Below, piece after piece: positions 1-9,686 of a DNA stretch of 64,000 nt. The translations under genes were made by a program, and so were the position numbers. The notes below the pieces were generated by a model. That model saw only the letters and a program-made list of their open reading frames with translations, had not been told where the DNA came from and made no database searches. The first letter of the stretch is position 1; every line of letters begins with the position of its first letter. Origin of the DNA: Rhabdophis nuchalis (taxonomy: Eukaryota; Chordata; Lepidosauria; Squamata; Natricidae); contig CM077645.1 in NCBI GenBank assembly GCA_039707465.1, positions 146,998,503-147,062,502 of the forward strand. The letters run 5' to 3'.

Positions 1-215
1 CATGTGGCTCTTTCATCCCTCTGCTGTGGCTCCCTGTCGCTGGTCACCTCCATAATTGATAGGGTTAGAACTTTTGGTTAGGACAGGTAGAGGAAAAAGG
101 ACGCCGTGCTAGGAGGAGACTCTGGTGGGGGAACCAGATTTCCTGTTGGCTCCAGAATTGAGTTTTCGGTAAGGACCTTTGTGACTCTTTAAGTGTTTAA
201 GGTTGACGAGTCCTG
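1..215. mobile_element. hAT-like MITE, right part (window starts inside it)
   Basis: The segment aligns through most of its length with the complete element at 1338-1665: both share the gtggctctttcatccctctg block, the aggaggaga block and the gtgtttaaggttg right end. The terminus here (ending ccctg-like at 215) matches the right inverted end of that copy. It is non-coding. The left end lies outside the window, so target duplication cannot be tested. Confidence 0.7.
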
Positions 216-358
216 GTATAGATCTTGTCCTTGAGCAAGGGGTTGGATTAGAAGACCTCCAATTCTGTTATACTGTTTTTGGTATTCTGTAAACAAAGAT
301 CTATTTCTACTTTTGAGTAATAAGACTTTTCTCTCTCTTTGCCTGATTCCTTGTACAC

Positions 359-779
359 AGGTAGTCCTCAATTTATGACCACAGTTGGGTCCAGAATTTC
401 TGTTGCTCAACAAGGCCGTTGTCAAGCACCCATCTTTACGATCTTTTTTGTCATGGTCGTTAAGCGAATTACACAGTTTGTTAAGCAAACCTGGCTTCTC
501 CCCGTGACTTTGCTTGTCAGAAGCTAGCAACCACATGACCCCAGGACACTGCAGCTGTCATAAATATTTGCCCGTTGCCAAATATCTGGATTTTGATCAC
601 ATGATTGTGAAGATCCTTGTAAGTGCAAGGACCCATCATAAGTCACTTTTTTCAGTGCGGTTGTAAGTTTGAATAGCTTCTAAACCAGAGAATTCTGGGA
701 GTTGAAGTCAACAAGTCTTAAAGTTGCCAAGTTTGGGGAACCCTGTGCTAAACCAATCATTGTAAGGTGAGTACTACTT
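359..779 (+). mobile_element. Non-autonomous DNA transposon, 'AGGTAGTCC' family (family M)
   Basis: It begins AGGTAGTCCTCAATTTATGA and ends with a degraded inverted copy (TGTAAGGTGAGTACTACT). The same sequence recurs at 5924-6590, 19267-20982 and 48461-48848. The interior is made of repeated 'cagttgttaagtgaat'-style phrases and is non-coding. It is split by a small hAT element at 686-745. Superfamily is not certain: the ends are inverted repeats, but no clean target duplication is visible. Confidence 0.65.
686..745. mobile_element. Truncated palindromic hAT MITE nested in family M
   Basis: The 60-bp remnant carries the right arm (AGTCTTAAAGTTGCCAAGTTT, then ending CCCTG) of the palindromic MITE seen at 22346 and 50068. 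Flanks are TTCTAAAC (678-685) and TGCTAAAC (746-753), 7 of 8 matching. The family M sequence resumes afterwards (AATCATTGTAAG), which shows nesting. The left arm has been lost. Confidence 0.65.
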
Positions 780-1329
780 GTATAAGCTATTTCCCTTTCA
801 GACAGCCTGAAAAGGAGGGAACCCTGTTAGCTGTTTACACAGGTGAATGTGATTCAGTGTTTGGTGTCTAAATAATGAGCAGAGTCATCAATTGAAAAGC
901 TGCAATCTTGCCCCCAGCTAGGTTGTGCACATTCTAATGAAGTCACGAAGGTTTAAGCAAATGAATTGTCTTCTTTTTTTCTTTAGAGTACAGTAGAGTT
1001 AATGACTCAAATTCTATATATACTGGCATGGTAATAAACCTCTCTGGACTTTTAAATAAATATAAATGGGATGTGGCTTTGCAGTAATTGAGGCACTCCC
1101 AAAGCCACATACATAGTTTAAATCAAATGGTTCACATATACTAAACCACATTTTGTTAGCCCTGTATTGCTGAATAATAATTGGTTGGGTTTGCACCATA
1201 TAATGCAAGCTTTAATGATATTGATTATTAATCACAATAGATAACAATTTGTTGTTGATCATAATAAATCACGTTCTGATATATCATAATTTATGTTTCC
1301 ACACAATAATGGTCTGATGCAGTGCAACA
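780..1329. other. Unassigned AT-rich sequence
   Basis: I see no repeat family, ORF or RNA gene here that I can support. Short open frames lack any recognisable motif. Confidence 0.5.
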
Positions 1330-1337
1330 CCTTAATC

Positions 1338-1665
1338 CAGGGGTCAGCAACCTGCAGCTCTGTGGCTCTTTCATCCCTCTGCTATGGCTCCCTGTCGCCA
1401 GTTGGCATCACAATTTTGAGAGGAGCTTCCAGTTGCGGGGGAGAAGCAAGGTATGGCAGGAGACTCTATGGCAAGGGGTGGATTTTCTGGTCAGTTCCAC
1501 AATTGATAGGGCTTTCAGTTAAGACAGGTAAAGGAAAAAGAATGTCGCGCTAGGAGGAGAGCCTATGGTGGGGAAAATGGACTTCCAGTCGGTTGCAGAA
1601 TTGAATGGGTAGCTTCCGGTTAGAACCTTTGTGGCTCTTTGAGTGTTTAAGGTTGCCAACGCCTG
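1338..1665 (+). mobile_element. Complete hAT MITE with 8-bp target duplication
   Basis: The ends are CAGGGGTCAGCAACCT and, inverted, CAGGCGTTGGCAACCTTA, a 16-bp imperfect terminal inverted repeat typical of hAT. The flanks are CCTTAATC (1330-1337) and CCTTAAGT (1666-1673), sharing the first six bases. The 328-bp interior is non-coding. It is the same family as positions 1-215. Confidence 0.8.
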
Positions 1666-1673
1666 CCTTAAGT

Positions 1674-2273
1674 CTATACCACAATATAAATCAGTCACTC
1701 CAAGAAGGAGAAAGGCCTAAATTCATCAAAAAAACTAAAGGGTCGACCTAAATTTGACAAATGCATAAATAAAAAATAATGACTAGCTTATTAGTCATTG
1801 CGGTCAACCTCTTAACGCTATTCATTCAAAGGGTGTGAACTAATGATGTTACAATGCAGAACTGTTGAAACTTGCAGATATAACCAGAAATGTAAACTAT
1901 TGCAAGTGTTGGAAGAAAATATCCATCTGGTTCAATTCCAAATGGGGAGAAAGATACTGGAAACATGGAGGCTGATTGGAAAGATGGTTTGATAAAGCAG
2001 AACCACAAACCACATGTGATTCTGGGCAGCTGACAAAATGGAGTTGAGACTGGATGGGTTTTATACCTTCTTTGGCCTTTGAATTTGAGCTTCCTGTTCC
2101 TGTGCAAGAACATGCCCTTTAATATTCTATTGGCTATTGTCAGATTCCTATGGGGTTCATGTAGGGGTTATGTAGGGGTCATAGCTGGCTCTATAGGCAA
2201 AAGAGGAAATGCAAATCCTAGGTGTTTAGAGGTAAACCTCTGGCTTATTGTTTATCTGAGCTCCCAGGCTTAC
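1674..2273. other. Unassigned sequence
   Basis: No family or gene recognised. The reading frames present are short and without motifs. Confidence 0.5.
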
Positions 2274-2545
2274 AATACAATACAATAGCAGAGTTGGAAG
2301 GGAACTTAGAGGTCATCTAGTCCAACTCCCTGCCTAGGCTGGAAGACTTATACCATTTCAGACAAATGCCTATCCAACATCTTCTTAAAGACTTGCAGTG
2401 TTGGGGCATTCACAACTTCTGGTGGCAAGCTGTTCCACTGATTAATTGTTCTAACTGTCAGGAAATTTCTCCTCAGTTCTAAGTTGCTTCTCTCCTTGAT
2501 TAGTTTCCACCCATTGCTTCTTGTTCCATCCATTGCTTCTATGAC
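2274..2545 (-). mobile_element. CR1 LINE, 3' end fragment
   Basis: On the minus strand this is the C-terminal coding tip plus 3' UTR of CR1: protein phrases RRNFLTVRTINQWNSLPPEV and LQVFKKMLD, followed by the GACTAGATGACCTCTAAG-type 3' UTR and an ACAAT-type tail at 2274-2285. It is 5' truncated, as is usual for CR1. Confidence 0.88.
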
Positions 2546-3595
2546 TTTGAGGTTTGGACTGCTCTGAGGGTGGTGTAATGAAGGGGCTTATGTTCTGAAA
2601 GGCTGTTGGGTAATTCCTATTGTGGCTAATGGTTTTCATCCTGTGTTGGATCATGGGTGAGGGGCTGCTTTCTAATCCTACCATTTGGCCAAGGAGATTC
2701 GAAATATCCAGTCTTGAATGGATTTCTGCCTGCAGTATTTGCTTTGCTTATGAATAGAGCTGTCTAGATACTTGTCTTCCTCTTTGAATTATTTCTTAAG
2801 TGCTGGCACATGCTGTGGGCTATTAAGAAAGACTTGGGGGCTGTTTTCTGTTTTTAAGAGCATGTTTCTCAATTTCTCCTTTAGTGAAATATAATATCCC
2901 GCCTTTTTAATATTTCTCAAAGTATTTCAGTCAAGGGGGGCTTCCCACAATAGAACAGATCATTTATCATCCCAAACCACAGGTAGCCCCAAACTCAGGA
3001 ACCTCTCTGAAAATTGCAGTTTTCCCATTTTGAAATGCAAAACACATGTACTATAAATCCTAAAGTTGGCATGATTCCATTACAAAATCAAGAGCATATA
3101 AACTCCCCCAACTCCGTTTCTAATGACAAGGATGATGCAGCCCTACACACTTTGTAAGTCCTCAGCCTCACAATGTTAAAAGTGGCCCTTGTCTTCTCTT
3201 TCAGTATTGTACGCAAATGATTGTCCATTCTTTATGGGAGGGGAAAGAATTATGTAACTTTGAAAAGCATTTTTGAAACACTGGGCTCTGCAAAACAAAG
3301 TTGTATTACGGTTACATTTTAAATATATAAAAATAGGATCATACATAGTCAAAATTCCTGATGCATGATGTTCAATCTGCCTGTAGCTGGCACACTCTCC
3401 AGATGCATTGCAACAAAATGCCTTCAGCTATTAGAGCATGCTGCTAATCCTCAACTTACAACAGTTTCTTTAGCAACTTGTGTGCTACATGCTGGTTGTA
3501 AGATTTTGTTAGCTCATCCTTTGAGTGCCAAGGATTTACTTTAAAGTTCTGTTTTAATGAGAGTTTGTGTTGGGTTTCTTACTCCTAGTTAGAGC
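2546..3595. other. Unassigned sequence
   Basis: Apparently unique, with no convincing gene or repeat. It ends at the insertion site of the L1 element. Confidence 0.5.
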
Positions 3596-3611
3596 ACAAA
3601 CATGAATCCAG

Positions 3612-5547
3612 ACTTCCGGTTCCGCCTTCCAGCATCGACGGACGAGTCTTGGGACTCGCCCGCCGTTTTGTTCTTTTTTCTGCCCCCCAAAGGGGGCGAG
3701 GCACCCCCTTTTTGGGGGCCTTCCGTAGGGCTGGCTCGCCGGGGTCTGTTTATCCCAGTGGCGGCGGGAAAACGGCCCTTGTCCTCGGCCTAGGTGAGAG
3801 GAGACATGCTGCGGGGGGTTTTCCCTTCGCCAATGAAGGACGGCAACGAACGAGGAATTTGAAAAGAGCTGAGTGTTCGGGTCGGAAGGCTTCCCGGGGC
3901 TTTGGCGGCAAGGTGAAGAGTGAGTGATTTATTTATTTGTGCTGGCAGCCTGGACTGAAAGAACATAGAGGGGGGTGTTTGTTTGTTAAACCCCCCCTCG
4001 GATTTAAAGCGGCGCTTAGAAATGGCTCCTCATTGCGAGGAAGCGGACATTTCGCATCCAGACTGTTTTGAATGCAAGTGAAAGTGTTTTGCGGCTTGTT
4101 TCTTTACAATGTATCCAAGTCCGGCTGGCTTGAAACAATTTTTCTTTTGTTACTTTCTCCTGCTGGCTCTCAGACTGGGCGGTGGAGGATGGCTGCCCTT
4201 TGTTCCTGAATGATTATTTTTACTTATGGAAAATTACCAACATCTCTTTGTGATTTGGACTCTCTCTCTCTACTAATGAAGAATAATTAATTTCTGGATT
4301 AATTGATTCCTTCCCTGGAGTGCCTTCTCTGCTATAATTATTGACTGTGAAAAGTGTTTCTCTTCTGGGTCTTGAACTTTTTACAACTCTCATTTGAACT
4401 TTTCTCCTGACCTGCTTCAACGGCCCCACCCAAAAAACGCCATCTTAGTGGCACTGACTTTAACAGCTTACCATGGCATCAAAATCAGAATTGGCAGGAT
4501 TGGAACAAAGAATGACATCAATGGAATCAGTGTTACAAGCTTTGGTGCAGGAAATTAAAGCTTTGAGAGAAGATAATAGCAGCTTCAAGAAGGATCTTTT
4601 GGAAACACGGAAGCAAGTGCTGGAGAACACACAGAAGACTGAGGAGCTGGAATGTTAGTAGTGAGGTTGGAGAACTGACTGGGCATATGTCTAGGATGGA
4701 TTTTGAAAGGATGTCATATTTTTTAAGATTTCAGAACATTTCTGAGGAATCTGGTGAATGTCTTCCTGAACTCATGAGTACAATTTTAGCAGACTATTTA
4801 CATAAACCTAAAGATGAGATCAGGGGGGACATTGACCTAGTCTACAGAATAAATTCGACATATGCCAGGATAAATGAAGTACCCAGAGAGATACATATTA
4901 AATTTGTCAGAAGGTCTACCAGAGAGGGAATTTTGAAGGCGCAGAGAGGGGGGCCGTTAATTTACCAACAAAAGGAAGTCGCCATCTTGAAGCAGATCCT
5001 AAAAAAGATTAGAGAGATGAGAAGGAGGTATTCCTTCTTATCCAAAAAATTGTTTGACCACGGGATTTGGTTTAAGTGGGCGATGCCGGAAGGGATGTTG
5101 GTGTTCTGGGATGAAGGAAGAGTAAGGATTAAAACAGTTGTTGAGGCGGAAGCCTTTCTTAAAAAACATTCCTCTGTCCTGGAGGACGATTCAGGGGGGG
5201 CAGGGGGAGCCACGGCCCCGCCCGCTGGGGGCCAGGAAGGAGAAAAAGAAGATACAATTGCCAAGAGACTTAGATCGAAAAAATAACTTTGCTTTTTTAT
5301 TAACATTGTATAACCTTTATATCTGGATGTTTGCACACAACTGCCAGCATAGAATTGAGAATTTAGGAAACGTACTTATTTTCACCTTGTAGTATTTTTG
5401 AAAAATGTTTTTTTTTAATGTTTTATTATGAAGCCCTGGAAGGGCCAATGATCCCGACGCGAAAGTTCTTAAAATGTTTCTGTATCCCTTACCCTACCCT
5501 TTTGGAAAATTGTAAAAACCAATAAAACTTTTTCAATATAAAAAAAA
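3612..5547 (+). mobile_element. L1 retrotransposon lacking ORF2 (half-L1-like), with perfect 16-bp target duplication
   Basis: The element has a GC-rich 5' UTR (3612-4472), an L1 ORF1 (4473-5286), a 3' UTR of about 260 bp with AATAAA at 5521, and a short A-rich tail. The 16-bp repeat ACAAACATGAATCCAG occurs exactly at 3596-3611 and 5548-5563, so it is a complete target-primed insertion and not an assembly artefact. No endonuclease or reverse transcriptase sequence lies between the ORF1 stop and the 3' UTR. A normal L1 would have about 3.8 kb of ORF2 there. Mammalian HAL1 elements have the same layout. A second copy with the same arrangement lies at 45174-45882 on the minus strand. It presumably depended on an autonomous L1 supplied in trans. 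Confidence 0.88.
4473..5286 (+). pseudogene. L1 ORF1p (RNA-binding chaperone), one frameshift
   Basis: L1 ORF1p binds L1 RNA and acts as a nucleic acid chaperone in the retrotransposition particle. The start at 4473 sits in a good context (ACCATGG). The first 60 codons are a coiled coil (LEQRMTSMESVLQALVQEI and following heptads). A one-base shift near 4651-4656 moves the frame, and the protein continues as the RRM region (LRFQNI, then DIDLVYRINSTYARINEVPR, IKFVRRSTREGIL) and C-terminal domain (LKKIREMRRRY, GIWFKWAMPEGMLVFW). It ends IAKRLRSKK at 5286 after an acidic, glycine-rich linker. The overall length of about 270 codons is short for ORF1p but keeps all the main parts. The single lesion suggests a fairly recent insertion. 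The neighbouring ORF2 is missing. Family assignment is firm. Loss of function here is inferred from the shift. Confidence 0.85.
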
Positions 5548-5593
5548 ACAAACATGAATCCAGTTCCCTTCAGAGTTTATTCAACTGTTATAG

Positions 5594-5870
5594 CAGTGGT
5601 GGGATTCAATTTTTTTTACTACCGGTTCTATGGGCGTGGCTTGGTGGGCATGGCAGGGGAAGGATACTGTAAAATCTCCATTCCCACCCCACTCCAGGGG
5701 AAGGTTACTGCAAAAATTCCCATTTCCGCCTGATCAGTTGGGACTCGGGAGGCAGAGAATAGATGGGGGCAGGGCCAGTCAGAGGTGGTATTTACCGGTT
5801 CTCTGAACTACTCAACATTTCCACTACCGGTTCTCCAGAACTGGATAGAACCTGCTGAATATCACCTCTG
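5594..5870 (+). mobile_element. hAT MITE family B, copy A (two internal units), exact 8-bp TSD
   Basis: The ends are CAGTGGTGGGATTCAATTTT and, inverted, CAGAGGTGATATTCAGCAGG. Flanks are TGTTATAG at 5586-5593 and again at 5871-5878, an exact 8-bp duplication. The interior has two copies of the 41-42 bp 'ggaaggatactgtaaaatctcc' unit that is greatly amplified in the next copy. It is non-coding. Confidence 0.88.
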
Positions 5871-6013
5871 TGTTATAGCCAGTTATCTTATGGGAATGTG
5901 GGGGGAGGGTTGCTTGGCATTTCAGGTAGTCCTTGCTTAACAAAATACTTACAGTCTGGATTTGAAATACTGATGGCTGCTTCTCTCCCCCCTCCCCCCG
6001 TGGTCATGTGATC

Positions 6014-6143
6014 CAGTGGTAGGTTTCATTTTATTTTGCTATCGGTTTGCTTATATATGCGTGCTCGCATGCCCAGAAGCATCCGGGTGGGTGGCTGGAG
6101 CCTCCTGCCACCGCCACTACTAGGTTGCCCGAACCCACCTCTG
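6014..6143. mobile_element. Short hAT MITE, exact 8-bp TSD, nested
   Basis: This 130-bp element starts CAGTGGTAGGTTTC and ends CCCACCTCTG. The 8 bases ATGTGATC stand on both sides (6006-6013 and 6144-6151). It is non-coding and inserted in family M. Confidence 0.85.
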
Positions 6144-6342
6144 ATGTGATCACATCGTGGCCATTCAGCAACTGGGCTGCCTTTACCGCCATTTGCAGCA
6201 TCCTGAAGTCATGTGACTATGATTTATGATGCTTTTGGCTGGAAACTGGCATTGATTTCTAGTTTCTGTCAAAAAAAAAAACCCGTAGACAATGTGTTCC
6301 CTTAATGACTGTGGTGCTTAACAACCATGGCATTCTCTAAAC

Positions 6343-6449
6343 CAGGGGTAGGGAACTATGGCTCTTTTATGACTCATGGACTGCAATACCCAGAATTCCT
6401 GAGCCAGCCAGTCCATGAGTCATAAAAGAGCCATAGTTCCCTACCCCTG
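6343..6449. mobile_element. Near-perfect palindromic hAT MITE, exact 8-bp TSD, nested
   Basis: The left arm CAGGGGTAGGGAACTATGGC and its inverted copy at the right end form an almost perfect hairpin (arms of about 48 bp). The flank CTCTAAAC occurs at 6335-6342 and 6450-6457. Confidence 0.88.
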
Positions 6450-6642
6450 CTCTAAACCATAGCATTTTCTTAACAACCACCAAAAAAGGTAGTAGAATCA
6501 GATCAGTCACATGATGAGCCGCTTAATGACCACTGTGGCTTATGACCATAATTTCAAGCTCAATTACAGTCATAAATTGAGAACCGTCTGTATGTGGACA
6601 AATACTTATCTCCGCCTCTTAGATTTGTATTATCCTATAAAT

Positions 6643-7579
6643 CAGTGGTGAAATTCATTTTTTTTTACTACTGGTTCTTTGGGCATGGCTTGGTGGGCAT
6701 GGCAGAGATACAGCAAATCTCCATTCCCCCTACTCCAGGGAAGAATGCTGCAAAATCCCCATTCCCTTCCCACTCCTGGGAGAAGGATATTGCAAAATCC
6801 CCATTCCCTTCCCACTCCAGGGGAAGGATACTGCAAAATCTCCATTCCCTTTCCACTCCTGGGAGAAGGATATTGCAAAATCCCCATTCCCTTCCCACTG
6901 CAGGGGAAGGATACTGCAAAATCTCCATTCCCTTTCCACTCCTGGGAGAAGGATATTGCAAAATCCCCATTCCCTTCCCACTCCAGGGGAAGGATACTGC
7001 AAAATCTCCATTCCCTTCCCACTCCTGGGAGAAGGATATTGCAAAATCCCCATTCCCTTCCCACTCCAGGGGAAGGATACTGCAAAATCTCCATTCCCTT
7101 CCCACTCCAGGGAGAAGGATATTGCAAAATCTCCATTCCCTTCCCACTCCAGGGGAAGGATACTGCAAAATCTCCATTCCCTTCCCACTCCTGGGAGAAG
7201 GATATTGCAAAATCCCCATTCCCTTCCCACTCCAGGAGAAGGATACTGCAAAATCTCCATTCCCTTCCCACTCCTGGGAGAAGGATATTGCAAAATCCCC
7301 ATTCCCTTCCCACTCCAGGGGAAGGGAATGCAAAACTGCCATTCCCACCCCACTCCAGAGGAAGGATACTGTAAAATCCCCATTTCCACCGCACTCCAAG
7401 GGAAGCATATTGCAATATCTCTATTCTCTCCCCACTCCCTGGGAAGGATATAGTAAAATCTCTATTCCCACCCCACTCTGGGGCCAGCCAGAGGTGGTAT
7501 TTGCCGGTTCTCCGAACTACTCAAAATTCCCGCTACCGGTTCTCCAGAACCTGTCAGAACCTGCTGAATTTCACCCCTG
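6643..7579 (+). mobile_element. hAT MITE family B, copy B, with expanded internal minisatellite
   Basis: It has the same ends as 5594-5870. The exact 8-bp flank CTATAAAT lies at 6635-6642 and 7580-7587. The element has grown to 937 bp because its internal unit is amplified to about 18 copies (6720-7480). The right 100 bp (GGTGGTATTTGCCGGTTCTC onward) is the normal family sequence. Confidence 0.9.
6720..7480 (+). repeat. 41-42 bp minisatellite, about 18 units
   Basis: The unit reads AAGGATACTGCAAAATCTCC followed by ATTCCCTTCCCACTCCAGGGG. Two variants alternate through much of the array (GATATTGCAAAATCCCC with GGGAG, and GATACTGCAAAATCTCC with GGGG), so the true period is a dimer of about 83 bp. 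Because stops are absent from the unit, all six frames stay open for long stretches; these are not genes. Confidence 0.95.
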
Positions 7580-7587
7580 CTATAAAT

Positions 7588-8620
7588 GCTTAGCAAAATA
7601 CTAAGTATCAGTCACAGATTAGTAACTACCATAATTGCAGCAGAAATGTAGAAGACAGCTAGCTATGTTCCATTTCCAGGGATGGGGGAGGAATTCATAT
7701 ACAACAATAGATTTATTAGATCAACAGACGATTTGGAAATAGCATGGAAATGTTCAGATTTCCGAGAACATCTGTCAGAATGGCTCCTGCCTCCCCTCCA
7801 AAATATGGAAGATAGGAGAAGAGGAAAAAATGACTAATGTTTAAGATACATCTACATCAATTAGTCTTAGCTGAAAAGTAGAAGAAATGAGCAGACGAGC
7901 AAATTGGGCCTATCGGATGCAGAAGTGGTACTGTCTAATTAAATTTCTTTTAATTTATTCCCTAAGTGCACAAATTCTCATGTTAAAGGAAGAGATGAAA
8001 AAGGATATGTGTACAAATTAGCTTGAATCAAATTATCTGAGAGATTGCTGTTCTTCCTTTGAAGCAGCCAGAATATTGTTATATTGTTATAAACCACAAT
8101 TCATAGCTTCATATTCTGGGTATAACGAGCATTTCAGAATAATGTCATAAAGTATTAAGGAAACCATGGCTAAATAGTAATATGTGAATCAGTAATTGCA
8201 CCCAGTTTTAAATCTCCTTTTCTTTGCTTCCATTCTTCATTTAGGCACAATTTATTATCTTATTTAGACCAATAGTTCTTTATGCTCCAGCAACCAATTA
8301 ACTGACTTTTTTGATGGGCTATTATTTTACTATCTAATGCTTTAGTCATTTTTAACATGCACTTTTGAAGTTTATTTCTATTATTTATTTACTTTAAGTG
8401 GTAGCTACCTAGAATGGAAATAAATAAATACATGGAAATAAATAAATAATGAGGCACATATAGGAGTTGTAATTGCACTGAAATTCAACATGAAAAATAA
8501 TCCCTTGATCCACTTCTGAACACTTGATTTCAATTGATGTAACTGCAGCTAGAGGCATAGCAGAGCTCAATGTACTATATATTTCTTTTATTTTTTCACA
8601 TGTGGCTTCTCCATTTTATC
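7588..8620. other. Unassigned AT-rich sequence
   Basis: No recognised family or gene. A short TAAA-rich stretch lies near 8400-8450. Confidence 0.5.
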
Positions 8621-8760
8621 ACAATATCAGAATAAGAGTTGGAAGGATATTGGAGGTCTTCTAATCCAACTTCCTGCTCAGGCAGGAAACCCTATACAGG
8701 TGAAACTTGAAAAATTAGAATATTTTTTAGAACAGACATAGTAAGACTGCCAGGCTCTCC

Positions 8761-9306
8761 ATGGATCGTTGTTTGGCCAAGGAGGCAGCGAAGAGAGCCG
8801 AAGCAGAAGCGGGGCTGCAGAACAGGTTTGCTAGTTCGATTAAGGAAGCAGCCTCACAGACCAGCATTACCAAGCATTTCCTAACCAACTCTAGATCCTT
8901 TGTCCACAAAACCGATGAACCAGAGCTATGGATGGCAGCGAATAAGCTCATTCGTGACTGCTGTGTGATGATCACCACAGAGACCTGGCTTCACCCACTT
9001 GTACCGCATGCGTCTGTGGAGCTAACTAACCGTACCACACACCACTTTGACAGAAACAACAACTCTGGTAAAAGCAAAGGTGGAGGACTGTGTATTTACA
9101 CACATAATAACTGGTGTACTAACAGTAGAGTTGCTTATACACACTGTTCTGCAGACTTGGAATTCTCAACTGCTATTTGTCGGCCATTTTATCTACCTAG
9201 AGAGATTTCTGTTATAGTTATCACTGCTGTCTATATTCCACCTGATGCAAATGTTAGCACAATGCTCAAACCAATTTCATTGTATTTTTTTATTTTATTA
9301 CAATGA
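8761..9306 (+). pseudogene. LINE endonuclease domain fragment (CR1/L2/Rex-like group)
   Basis: The frame is open from 8761 to 9306. Recognisable apurinic-endonuclease-like phrases include ITTETWLHPLVPHASVEL at about residues 71-88, then GKSKGGGLCIYTHNNWCTNS and VIVITAVYIPPDANVS. These are typical of the N-terminal endonuclease of CR1/L2/Rex-type LINEs, which nicks target DNA. After DANVS the coding sequence breaks off and runs into the 3' tail, so the catalytic core is incomplete and the reverse transcriptase is missing. The lysine/alanine-rich start (residues 1-30) could be a remnant of an upstream region. The clade is not resolved. It cannot encode a functional protein. Confidence 0.7.
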
Positions 9307-9308
9307 CA

Positions 9309-9314
9309 ATAAAG

Positions 9315-9373
<59 letters not shown>

Positions 9374-9380
9374 CATCATC
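9309..9380 (+). repeat. TTA trinucleotide tail of the LINE insert
   Basis: After AATGACAATAAAGA the sequence is ATT/TTA repeated about 17 times, closing with ATCATCATC. It is the 3' tail microsatellite of the insert. Confidence 0.9.
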
Positions 9381-9686
9381 ATATTGTGCAAAAGTTCATT
9401 TATTTCAGTAATGCAACTTAAAAGGTGAAACTAATATATGAGATAACACTCATTACATGCAAAGTAAGATAGTTCAAGCCTTGATTTGTCATAATTGTGA
9501 TGATTATGGCTTACAGCTCATGAAAACCCCAAATCCACAATCTCAGAAAGTTAGAATATTGTGAAAAGGTGCAATATTCTAAGCTCAAAGTGTCCCACTC
9601 TAATCAGCTAATTAAGTCATAACACCTGCAAAGCGTACCTGAGCCGTTAAATGGTCTCTCAGTCTGGTTCAGTAGGAATCACAATC

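Larger units (their letters stand above)
5924..6590 (+). mobile_element. Family M DNA transposon, carrying two hAT insertions
   Basis: It starts AGGTAGTCCTTGCTTAACAA and ends with the inverted version (CATAATTTCAAGCTCAATTA through GAGAACCGTCTG). Two small hAT elements with exact target duplications sit inside it at 6014-6143 and 6343-6449, so it predates both. Confidence 0.65.
8725..9380 (+). mobile_element. Internally deleted LINE (endonuclease part plus 3' tail) inside the Tc1 left repeat
   Basis: The Tc1 repeat is interrupted after ATATT (8720-8724) and resumes with ATATT (9381-9385), a 5-bp duplication. The insert has a 5' part encoding a LINE endonuclease fragment, then jumps at about 9265 to a 3' tail ending AATGACAATAAAG and a TTA microsatellite. 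The reverse transcriptase is absent. A related tail is seen at 14268-14310. Confidence 0.8.

Noticed and set aside
6720..7480. CRISPR-like regular array
   Set aside because: Units are directly adjacent with no unique spacers; this is a minisatellite in a vertebrate transposon.
6594..7604. Long open frames in five frames on both strands over 6594-7604
   Set aside because: They follow a stop-free 41-42 bp minisatellite unit; period and overlap in all frames show that they are not genes.
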